NCBI RefSeq assembly: GCF_010993745.1
Contig: NZ_WOTN01000003.1
Coordinates: forward strand, 1,426,001-1,490,000
Direction: 5' to 3'
Length of the DNA: 64,000 bases
DNA from: Fodinicola acaciae
Lineage (GTDB): Bacteria; Actinomycetota; Actinomycetes; Mycobacteriales; HKI-0501
The notes beneath the pieces are model-generated. The model saw only the letters and a program-made list of their open reading frames with translations, was not told the origin of the DNA and searched no databases. Shown here piece by piece: positions 51,396 through 59,773 of this stretch (positions are counted from its first letter, which is position 1; every line of letters starts with the position of its first letter). A program made the translations under genes and the position numbers.

Positions 51396-51869
51396 ATGGG
51401 CACACCAGAAAAATATCAAGGTTTACCTAGATCCACCGACTCGGCCAAAGAGTACTTGGCCGCTGAGATAGATGACTTCATCAACAGCGAGTTCATCTGT
51501 TGCGCTCCGAGAGCATCTTCAATGTCGCATCCCGATGAGCATTCTGGCGTTACTCCCGCGCCAAGCCCTGTCGAACTCGCTCGGGCGATATGTGAACGTC
51601 TTATACAGAGTAATGACGAACGATGTCAGGTTCGTTCTATCGATATTCTTGGCCGATTGGCAATTTCCGACCCTTCCGCAGGTTTGGCTGTTTGGCGCGA
51701 TCTTCTTGCGGTAGGCAACAATGCCGTGCGTCGGGCGGCTACTACAGTGCTTGATCACACGCTAGACGACCTGTCCCCATCAATGGCGTCATCATTCAAA
51801 CGAGTGTGGTGGCAGACCGAGCGGCGCTGCTGCCAGGCTGCCTGGTGCGATCACGCCAGATGGTACTAG
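51396..51869 (+). CDS. Hypothetical protein with HEAT-like C-terminal helices, convergent with the RADAR-like operon
   Basis: 157 residues from ATG 51396, with a TTAGGAGG ribosome site. The C-terminal part (LIQSNDERCQVRSIDILGRL, AVWRDLLAVGNNAVRRAATT, VLDHTLDDLSPSM) looks like two alpha-helical HEAT-type repeats. The lower GC content matches the neighbouring defence operon, with which it overlaps tail to tail by 4 bases. No family recognised. Confidence 0.6.
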   Translation: MGTPEKYQGLPRSTDSAKEYLAAEIDDFINSEFICCAPRASSMSHPDEHSGVTPAPSPVELARAICERLIQSNDERCQVRSIDILGRLAISDPSAGLAVWRDLLAVGNNAVRRAATTVLDHTLDDLSPSMASSFKRVWWQTERRCCQAAWCDHARWY

Positions 51870-54409
51870 AAGGTTCGTCTTACTGTGTCAAGGAGTCCAA
51901 AATAATAGGCAGCATTTTCGCCGGCTGGCGCCATGCCCTTAGCGGTCTCGGACAATCCTCTCTGTATCAACTCGCGAATCTCATCGAGGTCGAATCTGTA
52001 GGTTCCGAACAACGCAATAAATTCCTCCTCAATCAACGAAACAAATATTCCCGGGTCGTCGGTATTCACCGTGCAGTGCAGTCCCTCATCGAGGAACTTC
52101 TTGAGTGGGTGCTCCCAGAAACTACCGTATCCGCCCAGGGCTAGATTTGAAGATGGGCATGACTCAACAATGATTGGGCGCCCATCATCGCCCCCGGCAA
52201 TTAGGTCTCGCACCACGTGAGGGCGAAGTTGTTCGTATAGTTCGTCCGAGAGACGGTCGATCTCTGAAGCGCCGAAGTTCATCTCCTCTCGATCCGCATA
52301 TGAGATCTGGTGGACCCGTCCACCTTCCCGCCACGTATAGCTGCACTCGAATGTTGCCGCGGCAAGCAGGGTGTCGCTTAGCGTCGAGTGGTCCAAAGGA
52401 ATCTGTCGCTCGATGGCGGGATGCCATCGGATAGGGTAATCAAGGCTAGGTGCTTGCAGGCTGTTTACGCCGACTCTAGCGAGTGCCCCCATTGAGAACC
52501 GGCTGTCGTACCAGTCGACCAAGATTGTCTGTGGAACTGCCATTCCGAACACAAATTCGCTAGCCTGACCGAGCCAATGACGAAGACTTGTCGAGGCGCT
52601 CTTCGTGAGCATGATTTGTTTTCTTGACGCGAAACTTGCCGCCCAACAAAGGTCGTTCAGTACGTCACCGCCTCGATAAGAATATCTCTCGCCACCGCTG
52701 TGTTTACGACTCCGGTCAAGTGCTAAGCAGTGGCCGATTCGAGTTACAGGAACGCCGAAGGTCGTCGCCTCCGATATCCGCCGCAAACCTTGTAGCTGGC
52801 TGCCAAAGTATTCGCCTGCATGAACGGCATAGCTAAGAGGCGCCAGGTTCGGCAGATGCCCTCTTACCAGAGTATCTAAGTATTGGTAGGCGATTGCGAA
52901 GACCCAGTTAGGCGTCTCCTGCTCCGGCCCGGTCACGTCGACGCTTCCTATGAATCGACGCAGCGTCGGCTCCCGTCGCAGAACTTGAGCGATACCCTGC
53001 GAAAGCGCTAGCGCGCTCAATAGTTGAGTCTTATGTCGAACGCCCTGCGAGGTTGTAGCAGGTTCGTTCACTGTCGGTTGCGTTCGGTCATAGCCAATCG
53101 GCATCTGTACCGAAACAGTGGGAGTGTTCCCCTCTTCGCGCATGTACGCAGAGATGCCCCGTAGGTGCTCTGTAACGTCGTCAATGATTTCAGCTTCAGC
53201 GGGACGTGTAGGGCTCGGGGTCGGCATCTTGATCGTCTTTCGCAACTCTACGGCTGTAAGAAGCGTATTAGTACTAAGGTGATCAAGCGCTTTGGCTACC
53301 CTCAAGACGCCCGGCAGCTCCCAGTCACTCGACGGTCTGTTGCTTGATAGATGAATTTTTCGAAAGTCGCGTTGTAGCTTGAAGCGCGATGAAAATGTAG
53401 CCAGATTACTTGAAAGCGGGGAAGTCATCGAGCTGTGTAAAATACAGATGGCTGTCGCCACACCTCTGAGTAGGGTTGTGGTCGCCTGATCCGATACTTT
53501 ACCGGGATCCTCAATTGCTTTCCGGAGTGCAAGTTTTAAATTAGCAAAATGGGGTTCGAAGTCTGCGATTTGCAGCCTGCTAAGCCCCTCCCAGTACGGC
53601 CGCAGCCTCCCGACCGTAATCATCTCGGGATTGCGTACGAGTTGCGCCGTCTTTACCCAGAGCTTCCCTTGTATCGCCCAGTTCCCAGGCGGGCCGCCGT
53701 AACGTCGTGCGTTCTCACGCCAGTCGATGGCATAGCGACTCAACAGCGCTGCGACCCAGCTCAACGCTAAGACGAGTGGATAGAGGTGGCGAGTTGTCCA
53801 CTCAGCAGCGTCGTGACCGCCGAGGTCGGGAATCCGGAGTGTTGTATCAGATTTATCTGACTCGCGGGGAGTTGTTGCGTTTCCCAATGCGGCTGGTATG
53901 TGCCCTGCAATGTTTGCAAATACGAGGTCGAGCATGGTGCACAGCGGTGTAGCACCGCCGGAATGAACGTGTGCATCGGCAACGCCGGACGTAAACACCT
54001 GCTTGACCTCCTCCCGCGCGAAGCTCCTAAGGAGGTCTGCGCGAGATTGGCGCGTCACAAGCTCGATTATTTCATAAGGCATAATTCTGCGAAGGCTCCG
54101 TAAAGGATCCAAGCTGCTGCGGGCCTTGTCATTGGGATCGATGTAGTCACGAACGCTCAGAACAGCGAACTTCAGCAGCTGTATCCATGCAGGCCCGGGA
54201 CGCATCTCGCCCGCCAACGTCGTAAGTCTCTCAGTGACAGTTGCAGCGTTGACGCCATGTGCACCTGCGAGGGCATCGGCAAGTTCGGCGAACCAGTCAG
54301 CTTGTAGGTCGCCGACGATGTTTAGTGATTCGGTAATACAGAACGCATGCTTGGTAACATTTAAGACGAAGTCAACCTGTGCGCCGTTGCTGAAGCCAGT
54401 TGTGGTCAT
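51866..54409 (-). CDS. rdrB: RdrB-like adenosine deaminase of a RADAR-type defence system
   Basis: 847 residues, far larger than housekeeping adenosine deaminase (~350). All catalytic features of the deaminase fold are present: His147 and His149 in ADAHVHSGG, HAGE (His530-Glu533), RIGHCLAL (His560), SSNLALGG (754-761) and the zinc Asp in VNTDDPGIF (Asp784-Asp785). Large insertions between these motifs (about residues 160-520) match the RdrB type, which forms a shell and deaminates ATP/dATP or RNA adenosines on phage infection. ATGA overlap with the upstream ATPase gene. GC content is clearly lower than the chromosome. Confidence 0.8.
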   Translation of the reverse strand: MTTTGFSNGAQVDFVLNVTKHAFCITESLNIVGDLQADWFAELADALAGAHGVNAATVTERLTTLAGEMRPGPAWIQLLKFAVLSVRDYIDPNDKARSSLDPLRSLRRIMPYEIIELVTRQSRADLLRSFAREEVKQVFTSGVADAHVHSGGATPLCTMLDLVFANIAGHIPAALGNATTPRESDKSDTTLRIPDLGGHDAAEWTTRHLYPLVLALSWVAALLSRYAIDWRENARRYGGPPGNWAIQGKLWVKTAQLVRNPEMITVGRLRPYWEGLSRLQIADFEPHFANLKLALRKAIEDPGKVSDQATTTLLRGVATAICILHSSMTSPLSSNLATFSSRFKLQRDFRKIHLSSNRPSSDWELPGVLRVAKALDHLSTNTLLTAVELRKTIKMPTPSPTRPAEAEIIDDVTEHLRGISAYMREEGNTPTVSVQMPIGYDRTQPTVNEPATTSQGVRHKTQLLSALALSQGIAQVLRREPTLRRFIGSVDVTGPEQETPNWVFAIAYQYLDTLVRGHLPNLAPLSYAVHAGEYFGSQLQGLRRISEATTFGVPVTRIGHCLALDRSRKHSGGERYSYRGGDVLNDLCWAASFASRKQIMLTKSASTSLRHWLGQASEFVFGMAVPQTILVDWYDSRFSMGALARVGVNSLQAPSLDYPIRWHPAIERQIPLDHSTLSDTLLAAATFECSYTWREGGRVHQISYADREEMNFGASEIDRLSDELYEQLRPHVVRDLIAGGDDGRPIIVESCPSSNLALGGYGSFWEHPLKKFLDEGLHCTVNTDDPGIFVSLIEEEFIALFGTYRFDLDEIRELIQRGLSETAKGMAPAGENAAYYFGLLDTVRRTF

Positions 54410-56718
54410 GGCTTTGGCTCTGCCTTCGCGTCAGCTTCCAGTTCACGTAACGCCACAATTGCCGCCGAGTGTAGGGCGTCCTGGTCAGGTGACATATCCG
54501 TTGCTGTACTTACCGAGCTCTCGCCAATGCGTACGGCCAGGGCGCGTTGACGCTCGGCCTGTGCCGCTCGGTGCAGGCGCTCTATGTCATAAGCAACTGA
54601 TTCGTCGAAGAACTTCGTCAACTCAATAAACGGAACGATCCAGGATGCCTGGGTCGACTTTCGCAGCCGTTCGGACATGCGCGCAGCAAGGCGCGAATTG
54701 GCGATAGGTCCTCGTCCGAATTGGTCGACCATCCTCTGCCGAGACTTCAGTAGCTTCTCAGTAAACCAGCGTGGGCAGATAGCGGGATGACAAATGAAGA
54801 GAAGGTACACTTCCACCCAGAAGACGAAGTCCCTGGCGCGCTCTTCGTTCCGTTCTAGCTCGTTCCTGTACAGATGCTCGATACTCCGCCACACGGATTC
54901 GAAGTTTGCTTCAAGTGCACCTGCGTTCGCGCAGCTACGCACGATGTCGCCGAGAGATGACGGTAATGTCCGCTCGCGTTGGATGTGCGCATGTATTCTC
55001 CACCACTCCAGTGTCGCGGCGGCAATTATACTCTTATGGTCTGTTGCCGAAGTCCGGGCTATTCGAACCGCCTGATGTACTTCTGCCCATGCCTTTGATA
55101 CGAGAAAGTAGTCGTAATGGCCCTCCCATGCCGGATGCAAAAGCAGGAGGTTGTCGACTCGCTCCATGCCGAGACTCACACGGACAGCGTTAGAGCCGTT
55201 CATCCCGCCCTTGCTAGGAAGGCCACCAATACTTTCTTCGTCCACGAGTCGTTGGGAATAGCTGAACTCGCGAGCGAGGAGGAGCGAGTTCGTAGCTGCG
55301 ACGTCGATGCGCGCGGACATGCGCTCTCCGCCACGTCTCTCACTGAGCGTTCCGACGGTTTCGCTAAGTAATCCGAGTGCAATCTCGGAACCAGAGGGTA
55401 GGCTGCGGGTAGGTAGGGTAAGAGTCTCGGAAGGGCGATGCAGGGCAAGTCCAATCTTTTCAAAGTCGATACGTAAGGTATTGGTGCCGAAAGAAGGATC
55501 AAAGGTCATCAAATCCGATGCTCGTATAGATACCGGCGAATTGCGGAGACCAAATTGGAGCCCATGCTCCAGTATGGCACGCACTGCAAGCCGCGCGCCT
55601 AGGTCTGCTCTCTCCGCCCTGGCCTTCTGAAGCTGAAAATGCAGACTTTCTAAGTCTCTCGGATTAGACGAGAGGCAGCGTGCGTATGGGGACGGTTGGT
55701 CCTTGTCGCCGAGTGTAAATAGCTCTGCTAGTGTTGTTGCAGGTGCGCCTCCGGCTGGCAGTGAAAACCTGGCCAGCAAGTCCAGGAGCGGTTCACTGGA
55801 CGGCGTGTTTAGAGGGAAGTATGCGAGCCGTTCTCGCAAGGAGAGCTCGCGGATGGTGATCCGGCGCTGTGGCGGTATCGCTTTGGCCAGCTGGCTTTCG
55901 ATTATTCCATTCAACCGTTGCTGAAGTTCCATTTGGTACGCGGCATCGCTGCCCAGGTGTGGATAGGCTCGAAGATAGTGTTCACCCAAGGCGAATCTAG
56001 CCTCATCTATATCAATACATACGAGGCAGATAACGCCAGGGGCGGAGGTAAGTATCCGCAAGTCAACGAGTATTCTCGGTAGAAGTTCTGGCGTTAAGTC
56101 GGCATCGTCGATTGGTACAATCAAGATGCCTTGTCCATCGCCAATTTCTCTGAATACACGGCCAGCGAGTTCCGACCATTGATCGATGAACGCAGCGCCT
56201 GCTGACGCAGAGCGGACGAAGTCGTCCGCAATATTGTCTAGCGACTGCGCAAGAGGACGGTCGTATCCTAACTCCCGTGCCCCAACAATACTGGCTCTGC
56301 GGAAAAGTCTGTAAAGTGCCGTTGATATTGTTGTGTCATCGTCGATGGCGTGTGTAAGTAAGCCTTCGTATTTCTGGCCGAGTGTTCGCTCAAGGCTAGC
56401 GAGGGCCATGCCTAAGACTGAGTCGTTCGCCGAGAAGAACTCCGGTCGTATAACCGAGAGAACGATGTCCTTCCTGGTCTGGAGTTGGGAACAGATGCTG
56501 TGCAGAACGGTGGTCTTTCCGGCGCCTCGCCGCCCAGTGATGGCGATGACCGACTCACTTCTCCTATCAAGCATCGTTGTGGAGAAGTCACGACGATTGT
56601 GCCACGCCGCCAGTTCTTTTCGTGATCGGGCAATGGTGGCAAGAACCTGCGCGACGTGTCCTGCGTGCGGTTCCGGCAGTGGCATCATCTGATGGGGATT
56701 GGACATCTTGAGCGTCAC
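54406..56718 (-). CDS. rdrA: RdrA-like P-loop ATPase of a RADAR-type defence system
   Basis: 770 residues from GTG 56718 (GTGA overlap with the upstream gene; ATG 56706 is an alternative). Walker A GRRGAGKTT (Lys68) and Walker B ILIVPIDDADL (Asp204, Asp205, Asp207) in an AAA+/STAND-type nucleotide-binding domain; sensor-like CLVCIDIDEARFALG follows. The C-terminal ~400 residues are helical and without a known motif. Known RdrA assembles as a ring and delivers substrate or signals to RdrB. The gene order ATPase then deaminase, with 4-bp overlap, supports the assignment; sequence identity to known RdrA was not tested. Confidence 0.75.
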   Translation of the reverse strand: MTLKMSNPHQMMPLPEPHAGHVAQVLATIARSRKELAAWHNRRDFSTTMLDRRSESVIAITGRRGAGKTTVLHSICSQLQTRKDIVLSVIRPEFFSANDSVLGMALASLERTLGQKYEGLLTHAIDDDTTISTALYRLFRRASIVGARELGYDRPLAQSLDNIADDFVRSASAGAAFIDQWSELAGRVFREIGDGQGILIVPIDDADLTPELLPRILVDLRILTSAPGVICLVCIDIDEARFALGEHYLRAYPHLGSDAAYQMELQQRLNGIIESQLAKAIPPQRRITIRELSLRERLAYFPLNTPSSEPLLDLLARFSLPAGGAPATTLAELFTLGDKDQPSPYARCLSSNPRDLESLHFQLQKARAERADLGARLAVRAILEHGLQFGLRNSPVSIRASDLMTFDPSFGTNTLRIDFEKIGLALHRPSETLTLPTRSLPSGSEIALGLLSETVGTLSERRGGERMSARIDVAATNSLLLAREFSYSQRLVDEESIGGLPSKGGMNGSNAVRVSLGMERVDNLLLLHPAWEGHYDYFLVSKAWAEVHQAVRIARTSATDHKSIIAAATLEWWRIHAHIQRERTLPSSLGDIVRSCANAGALEANFESVWRSIEHLYRNELERNEERARDFVFWVEVYLLFICHPAICPRWFTEKLLKSRQRMVDQFGRGPIANSRLAARMSERLRKSTQASWIVPFIELTKFFDESVAYDIERLHRAAQAERQRALAVRIGESSVSTATDMSPDQDALHSAAIVALRELEADAKAEPKP

Positions 56719-57089
56719 TTCCTACTGGTTTTGCTAGATTCACTAGGAGGGCCGTCGTGGTCGGCAATTATCGCCGGTATACGTTGTTGCATGTATTTCT
56801 TCATATGTTGAAACTCTTGAGACACGATTATTTCGTGTTCTGGCACTACGCCAGCGAGCCAGGTAGCTCCTTCTTCTTGGTTGTTATTCGGTGAGGCGTC
56901 CTCCTCGTCGAGATGCGTAATAGCAGAAAACTCGTGGACCTGGTCGTCGCTCATTAGTCGGTAGATTCGACTGCCAACTCGTAGTTCGAGCACGTCGTTG
57001 AAACGCTCCAGTACTTCCCGTTTCTGGCGTGCTTCCAAGCGTGAGAGACCGAGTTCAATCAAGAGATTGTTGTCAAGCGTAATTTTCAT
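56715..57089 (-). CDS. Small DUF5663-like protein, first gene of the RADAR-like operon
   Basis: 124 residues from ATG 57089, with AAAGGGGG upstream. Residues 1-65, MKITLDNNLLIELGLSRLEA, RQKREVLERFNDVLELRVGS, MSDDQVHEFSAIT, show the pattern of DUF5663-like small helical proteins ('LGLs.L....E.L...N..LE.RVG..I...MSDeq..EF'). The C-terminal part (VVPEHEIIVSQEFQHMKKYM) has a helix and a polar tail. Overlaps rdrA by 4 bp. No membrane segment, unlike the SLATT or Csx27 accessories reported with RADAR. Possible regulator or adaptor. Confidence 0.65.
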   Translation of the reverse strand: MKITLDNNLLIELGLSRLEARQKREVLERFNDVLELRVGSRIYRLMSDDQVHEFSAITHLDEEDASPNNNQEEGATWLAGVVPEHEIIVSQEFQHMKKYMQQRIPAIIADHDGPPSESSKTSRK

Positions 57090-57286
57090 ACTCGACCCCC
57101 TTTTGTCACGTTTCGATCTAACGTCGCCGCGCGGTGTCGGCTATCGAACCTGAGTCGTCCCCAGGGCCGTTGTGATGTCGATACCTCAATGGCCGGCTTT
57201 CTCAGATCGTCCTCGTGCGTCGGTGGGGTCATGTGCCTTTTGCCTAAAGATTCGAGGAATCGGGACCGATTGGATGATGAAGGCAC
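57086..57286 (-). CDS. Possible small protein upstream of the RADAR-like operon
   Basis: 66 codons from GTG 57286 (or 48 from ATG 57232, preceded by AAAAGG). NRSRFLESLGKRHMTPPTHE, DDLRKPAIEVSTSQRPWGRL. The stop overlaps the next ATG by ATGA, which is the reason to list it. No family and a poor ribosome site for the longer start. Confidence 0.3.
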   Translation of the reverse strand: MPSSSNRSRFLESLGKRHMTPPTHEDDLRKPAIEVSTSQRPWGRLRFDSRHRAATLDRNVTKGGRV

Positions 57287-57592
57287 CGAGAAGTTACGGT
57301 GATCATGTATGCACTGAAGGTTAACGACGCGCGGCGGTGTCTCGAAATGCCGGCGGCTTGACGCCGCTGAAGTTAACTGCCATAAATATCAGCCGAACGC
57401 GTGGGCGGCTCGGGGCCTTTAGCCTCTATCGCGTCCCGCATCCGGTCCCCAAAGCTCGGCGTCGAGCAAACTTCCTATCGAACGCTGCCGGCGGAACGCG
57501 CAGCCATGTAACCCGATTCCTGGTGACTGCGGCTAGCCACACCGAAGGCACCAATCCGAGGCCTGTACACCGCCGACATATTGTCACGCACG
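57287..57592. other. Intergenic stretch upstream of the RADAR-like operon
   Basis: No supported gene. It should hold the operon promoter on the minus strand near 57290-57320; no clear -10/-35 pair stands out. Confidence 0.4.
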
Positions 57593-58018
57593 CTACGCCA
57601 AAATACGCTGCGCCCGCGCGGTGACTTGCTCTTCTCCAACCAATACCGCAGCTTCGTACACTGCCTCGCCAGCAGCTTCCGCCGCGTCGCTCAACAGCGC
57701 CAAGTACGCCGTCTCGTATCCGCGTGCCTGCCGCCATTGCCGGTCGGCCTCGGCCTCGTTGTTGTCCAGCTCCTTGGCTTCCCAGCTGGCCGCCTCCGCG
57801 GCGTCGCGCATGCCTTTGAGCCAGGTGCGCAACTCCGTCTCGCCGTAGGCACCCAAGCTGAAGGCGTGCTCGATCTGCGCTCGCCCATTCGTAACTGGCG
57901 CAGCATCCATCGCCATGGTGGTTACGGCGTACGCCACCTGCCGCTGCGTTGCGGCATCGGCGGCTTGCAGCTGCTGCCACAGCTCGGCGGCCAGCATGCG
58001 CAACCGGCTAGCGACCAT
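57593..58018 (-). CDS. Helical hypothetical protein
   Basis: 141 residues from ATG 58018, with AGGAGG upstream. Ala/Glu/Gln-rich helices (MLAAELWQQLQAADAATQRQ, YETAYLALLSDAAEAAGEAV), probably coiled. No membrane segment or family. Overlaps the upstream gene's end by 11 bases. Confidence 0.6.
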   Translation of the reverse strand: MVASRLRMLAAELWQQLQAADAATQRQVAYAVTTMAMDAAPVTNGRAQIEHAFSLGAYGETELRTWLKGMRDAAEAASWEAKELDNNEAEADRQWRQARGYETAYLALLSDAAEAAGEAVYEAAVLVGEEQVTARAQRILA

Positions 58019-58586
58019 GTTTCGGACCTCCTGACGGGCGTGGTGGTGGATCATACGGGCCGAGACCGCCGGGCCGTTTGCGCTGGCTCCGTAGAGCGTC
58101 GGCCTGTCGTTTCGTGATGGTGGCCGGCTTGATGCCCTCGGCTCGGATGAGGTCGTCGCATGGGTTGCACACCTCAAACCCGGCGCCAATGGCCTGCAGC
58201 TGCTTGCCGCTGCGCTTCACGAACGACACCCCGCGTACCTCGGCGTGGATCCATTCGTCGTCGAGTGGCACCTGCTCGAACTGGTAGTGCTCGATGATCT
58301 CGCGCAGTTCAGCCGGCGGCCGGCCGCGCTTGCCGCTGGCCGTGATGAGCCGCTGTTCGTTGCTACCGTCCAGGTCAGTCATAACGAGGGCGGCCATGCA
58401 TGTGGTTTGTACCCACTTCTGCTCACGTTGCGACCAGACCCACGGGACGTACTTCTGGAGATCGCTGGCCGTCCGGTTGCACCAGTCGTTGCGCTCCTGG
58501 CCGAGCAGCATGCCGCGGTAGCGGTTCTGGATGCTTTGGAGCTTGGCGAAGGATTGCTCCAAGCTCTCGTCTGGCATACCGGACAT
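58008..58586 (-). CDS. Hypothetical protein, possibly DNA-interacting
   Basis: 192 residues. Features: SFAKLQSIQNRYRGMLLGQE, WCNRTASDLQKYVPWVW, AALVMTDLDGSNEQRLITAS, a Cys pair in FEVCNPCDDLI, and a basic, Pro-rich C-terminus. I do not recognise the family. First of two overlapping minus-strand genes. Confidence 0.6.
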   Translation of the reverse strand: MSGMPDESLEQSFAKLQSIQNRYRGMLLGQERNDWCNRTASDLQKYVPWVWSQREQKWVQTTCMAALVMTDLDGSNEQRLITASGKRGRPPAELREIIEHYQFEQVPLDDEWIHAEVRGVSFVKRSGKQLQAIGAGFEVCNPCDDLIRAEGIKPATITKRQADALRSQRKRPGGLGPYDPPPRPSGGPKHGR

Positions 58587-58637
58587 GGTGCCTGACGGCC
58601 GAGCAGCCTGTAACTAGAACGGCACAGCTGGCAAGTG

Positions 58638-58868
58638 TCAGGCGGCCATCCGTACACGGCTGCACTCTCGGCAGCGGTGCACGCTCGGAATGTCGAACCA
58701 GTCGAGCTGTGGCGTCACGACCTGAAGTACGGCACCGCACAAGGCCAGCTGTGTATCGGCAACCGTGCGGTGAGCAATCGCGCAGCCCCGGCGTAGGTTG
58801 ACGCGCTCGGGCAGCTGGAGGCGGTCCCAGCCCACAAGATTCGTGTAGCTGTCCATGACCGCCACCAT
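58638..58868 (-). CDS. Small Cys/His protein, possible zinc-binding
   Basis: About 76 residues (starts at 58868 or 58856). LRRGCAIAHRTVADTQLALC and a C-terminal HRCRECSRVR: a CxxC pair with further Cys/His. Resembles the small zinc-finger-like proteins frequent near DUF397/DUF5753 loci. Start uncertain. Confidence 0.5.
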   Translation of the reverse strand: MVAVMDSYTNLVGWDRLQLPERVNLRRGCAIAHRTVADTQLALCGAVLQVVTPQLDWFDIPSVHRCRECSRVRMAA

Positions 58869-58939
58869 CCTCGGAGGCCAGCGCCTGAACAAGTGGTCAA
58901 AGGTGTGGTCGGCCACGCCGAATGACGGCTGACCGCAAC

Positions 58940-59386
58940 TCAACAGGCAGACTGTGTACGGCCATTAGACCCGCTGGTCGTAGCCTGTCGCAGTCGGCGG
59001 CCGGTGACGACATGGGGCCGGATGCTGATGAAGGTCTGCCGCTGGTACGTCGTCCAGGGCTTGAGCGGCAAGCTGCGGATGGCGGCCAGTTCAGCCGGTT
59101 TGGTGACTTCCTCGGACGGCCCGATGATGACCACGCTCCAGCCGCGCTCGACGGCTTGGTCGTACTCGTCGACCTCGAAGGCAACGATCGCGCCGCGGGT
59201 GGCCTTGGCCAGGCGGCTGCTGGCGTTGGTTTTGATGACGATGCCGCCGTTGTGCACAGCAAACGTGACTGGCAGGACGGCCGGCATGGCGCGAAGGGTA
59301 TAGACGATCCGGCCCACTGGCTGCGTAGCCAGCAGATCGAGGCATTGGTCATGGTCAAGCAGTTCAAGGCCATTGCTGTCATGCAT
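58940..59386 (-). CDS. Pyridoxamine 5'-phosphate oxidase-family (FMN split-barrel) protein
   Basis: 148 residues: LLDHDQCLDLLATQPVGRIV, YTLRAMPAVLPVTFAVHNGG, IVIKTNASSRLAKATRGAIV, VDEYDQAVERGWSVVIIGPS. Typical of the small actinobacterial PNPOx-like split-barrel proteins that bind flavin or F420; not the vitamin B6 enzyme. Function unknown. Confidence 0.85.
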   Translation of the reverse strand: MHDSNGLELLDHDQCLDLLATQPVGRIVYTLRAMPAVLPVTFAVHNGGIVIKTNASSRLAKATRGAIVAFEVDEYDQAVERGWSVVIIGPSEEVTKPAELAAIRSLPLKPWTTYQRQTFISIRPHVVTGRRLRQATTSGSNGRTQSAC

Positions 59387-59515
59387 GGCACGTTCCCAAC
59401 GTTGGAAAGCAGGTTGGGACAGTCTGTGTATGAACGGGTATGCAGCGGCAGGGGCGATCGTCCTGTGACTGGCGGGATTGACCGAGTGATGCGGCTACAG
59501 TCATCGAGCAAACAA

Positions 59516-59545
59516 CGGCGCCCCAGCCAAACGGCTGAGGCGCAG
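59516..59545. terminator. Hairpin between PNPOx and DUF397 genes
   Basis: GCGCCCCAGCC-AAAC-GGCTGAGGCGC folds with one mismatch, 16 bases after the DUF397 stop on the minus strand. Confidence 0.6.
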
Positions 59546-59560
59546 TGCGTCGATGATTGC

Positions 59561-59773
59561 TCAGGCCCGGAAGCCACCTTGGCTGGTCTGCAAGCCGTCG
59601 ATGAACGCTCGCCAGTCCGCCGCACTGAAGTGCAGAACGGGCGAGGCTACGCCGAGCTTGCTGTCGCGTACGAGTGTTTGTTCGTGCAGGTAATCGCTGA
59701 CCTCGACACAGTTGCCGCCGGCGCCGTTGCTGCGGGTGCTTTTGCGCCAGGTTGCGCCACTCAGGTCATTCAC
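59561..59773 (-). CDS. DUF397 family protein
   Basis: 70 residues: ATWRKSTRSNGAGGNCVEVS, LVRDSKLGVASPVLHFSAADWRAFIDGL. A classic DUF397 protein, the usual partner of the DUF5753-HTH regulator directly upstream (8-base overlap). These pairs are abundant in actinobacteria and control differentiation or behave like toxin-antitoxin-type units; here the role is unknown. Confidence 0.93.
   Translation of the reverse strand: MNDLSGATWRKSTRSNGAGGNCVEVSDYLHEQTLVRDSKLGVASPVLHFSAADWRAFIDGLQTSQGGFRA

Noticed and set aside
57426-57980. 184-codon minus-strand frame
   Set aside because: Overlaps the better supported gene at 57593-58018 in another frame, and its translation is Arg/Gly/Cys-rich without a domain.
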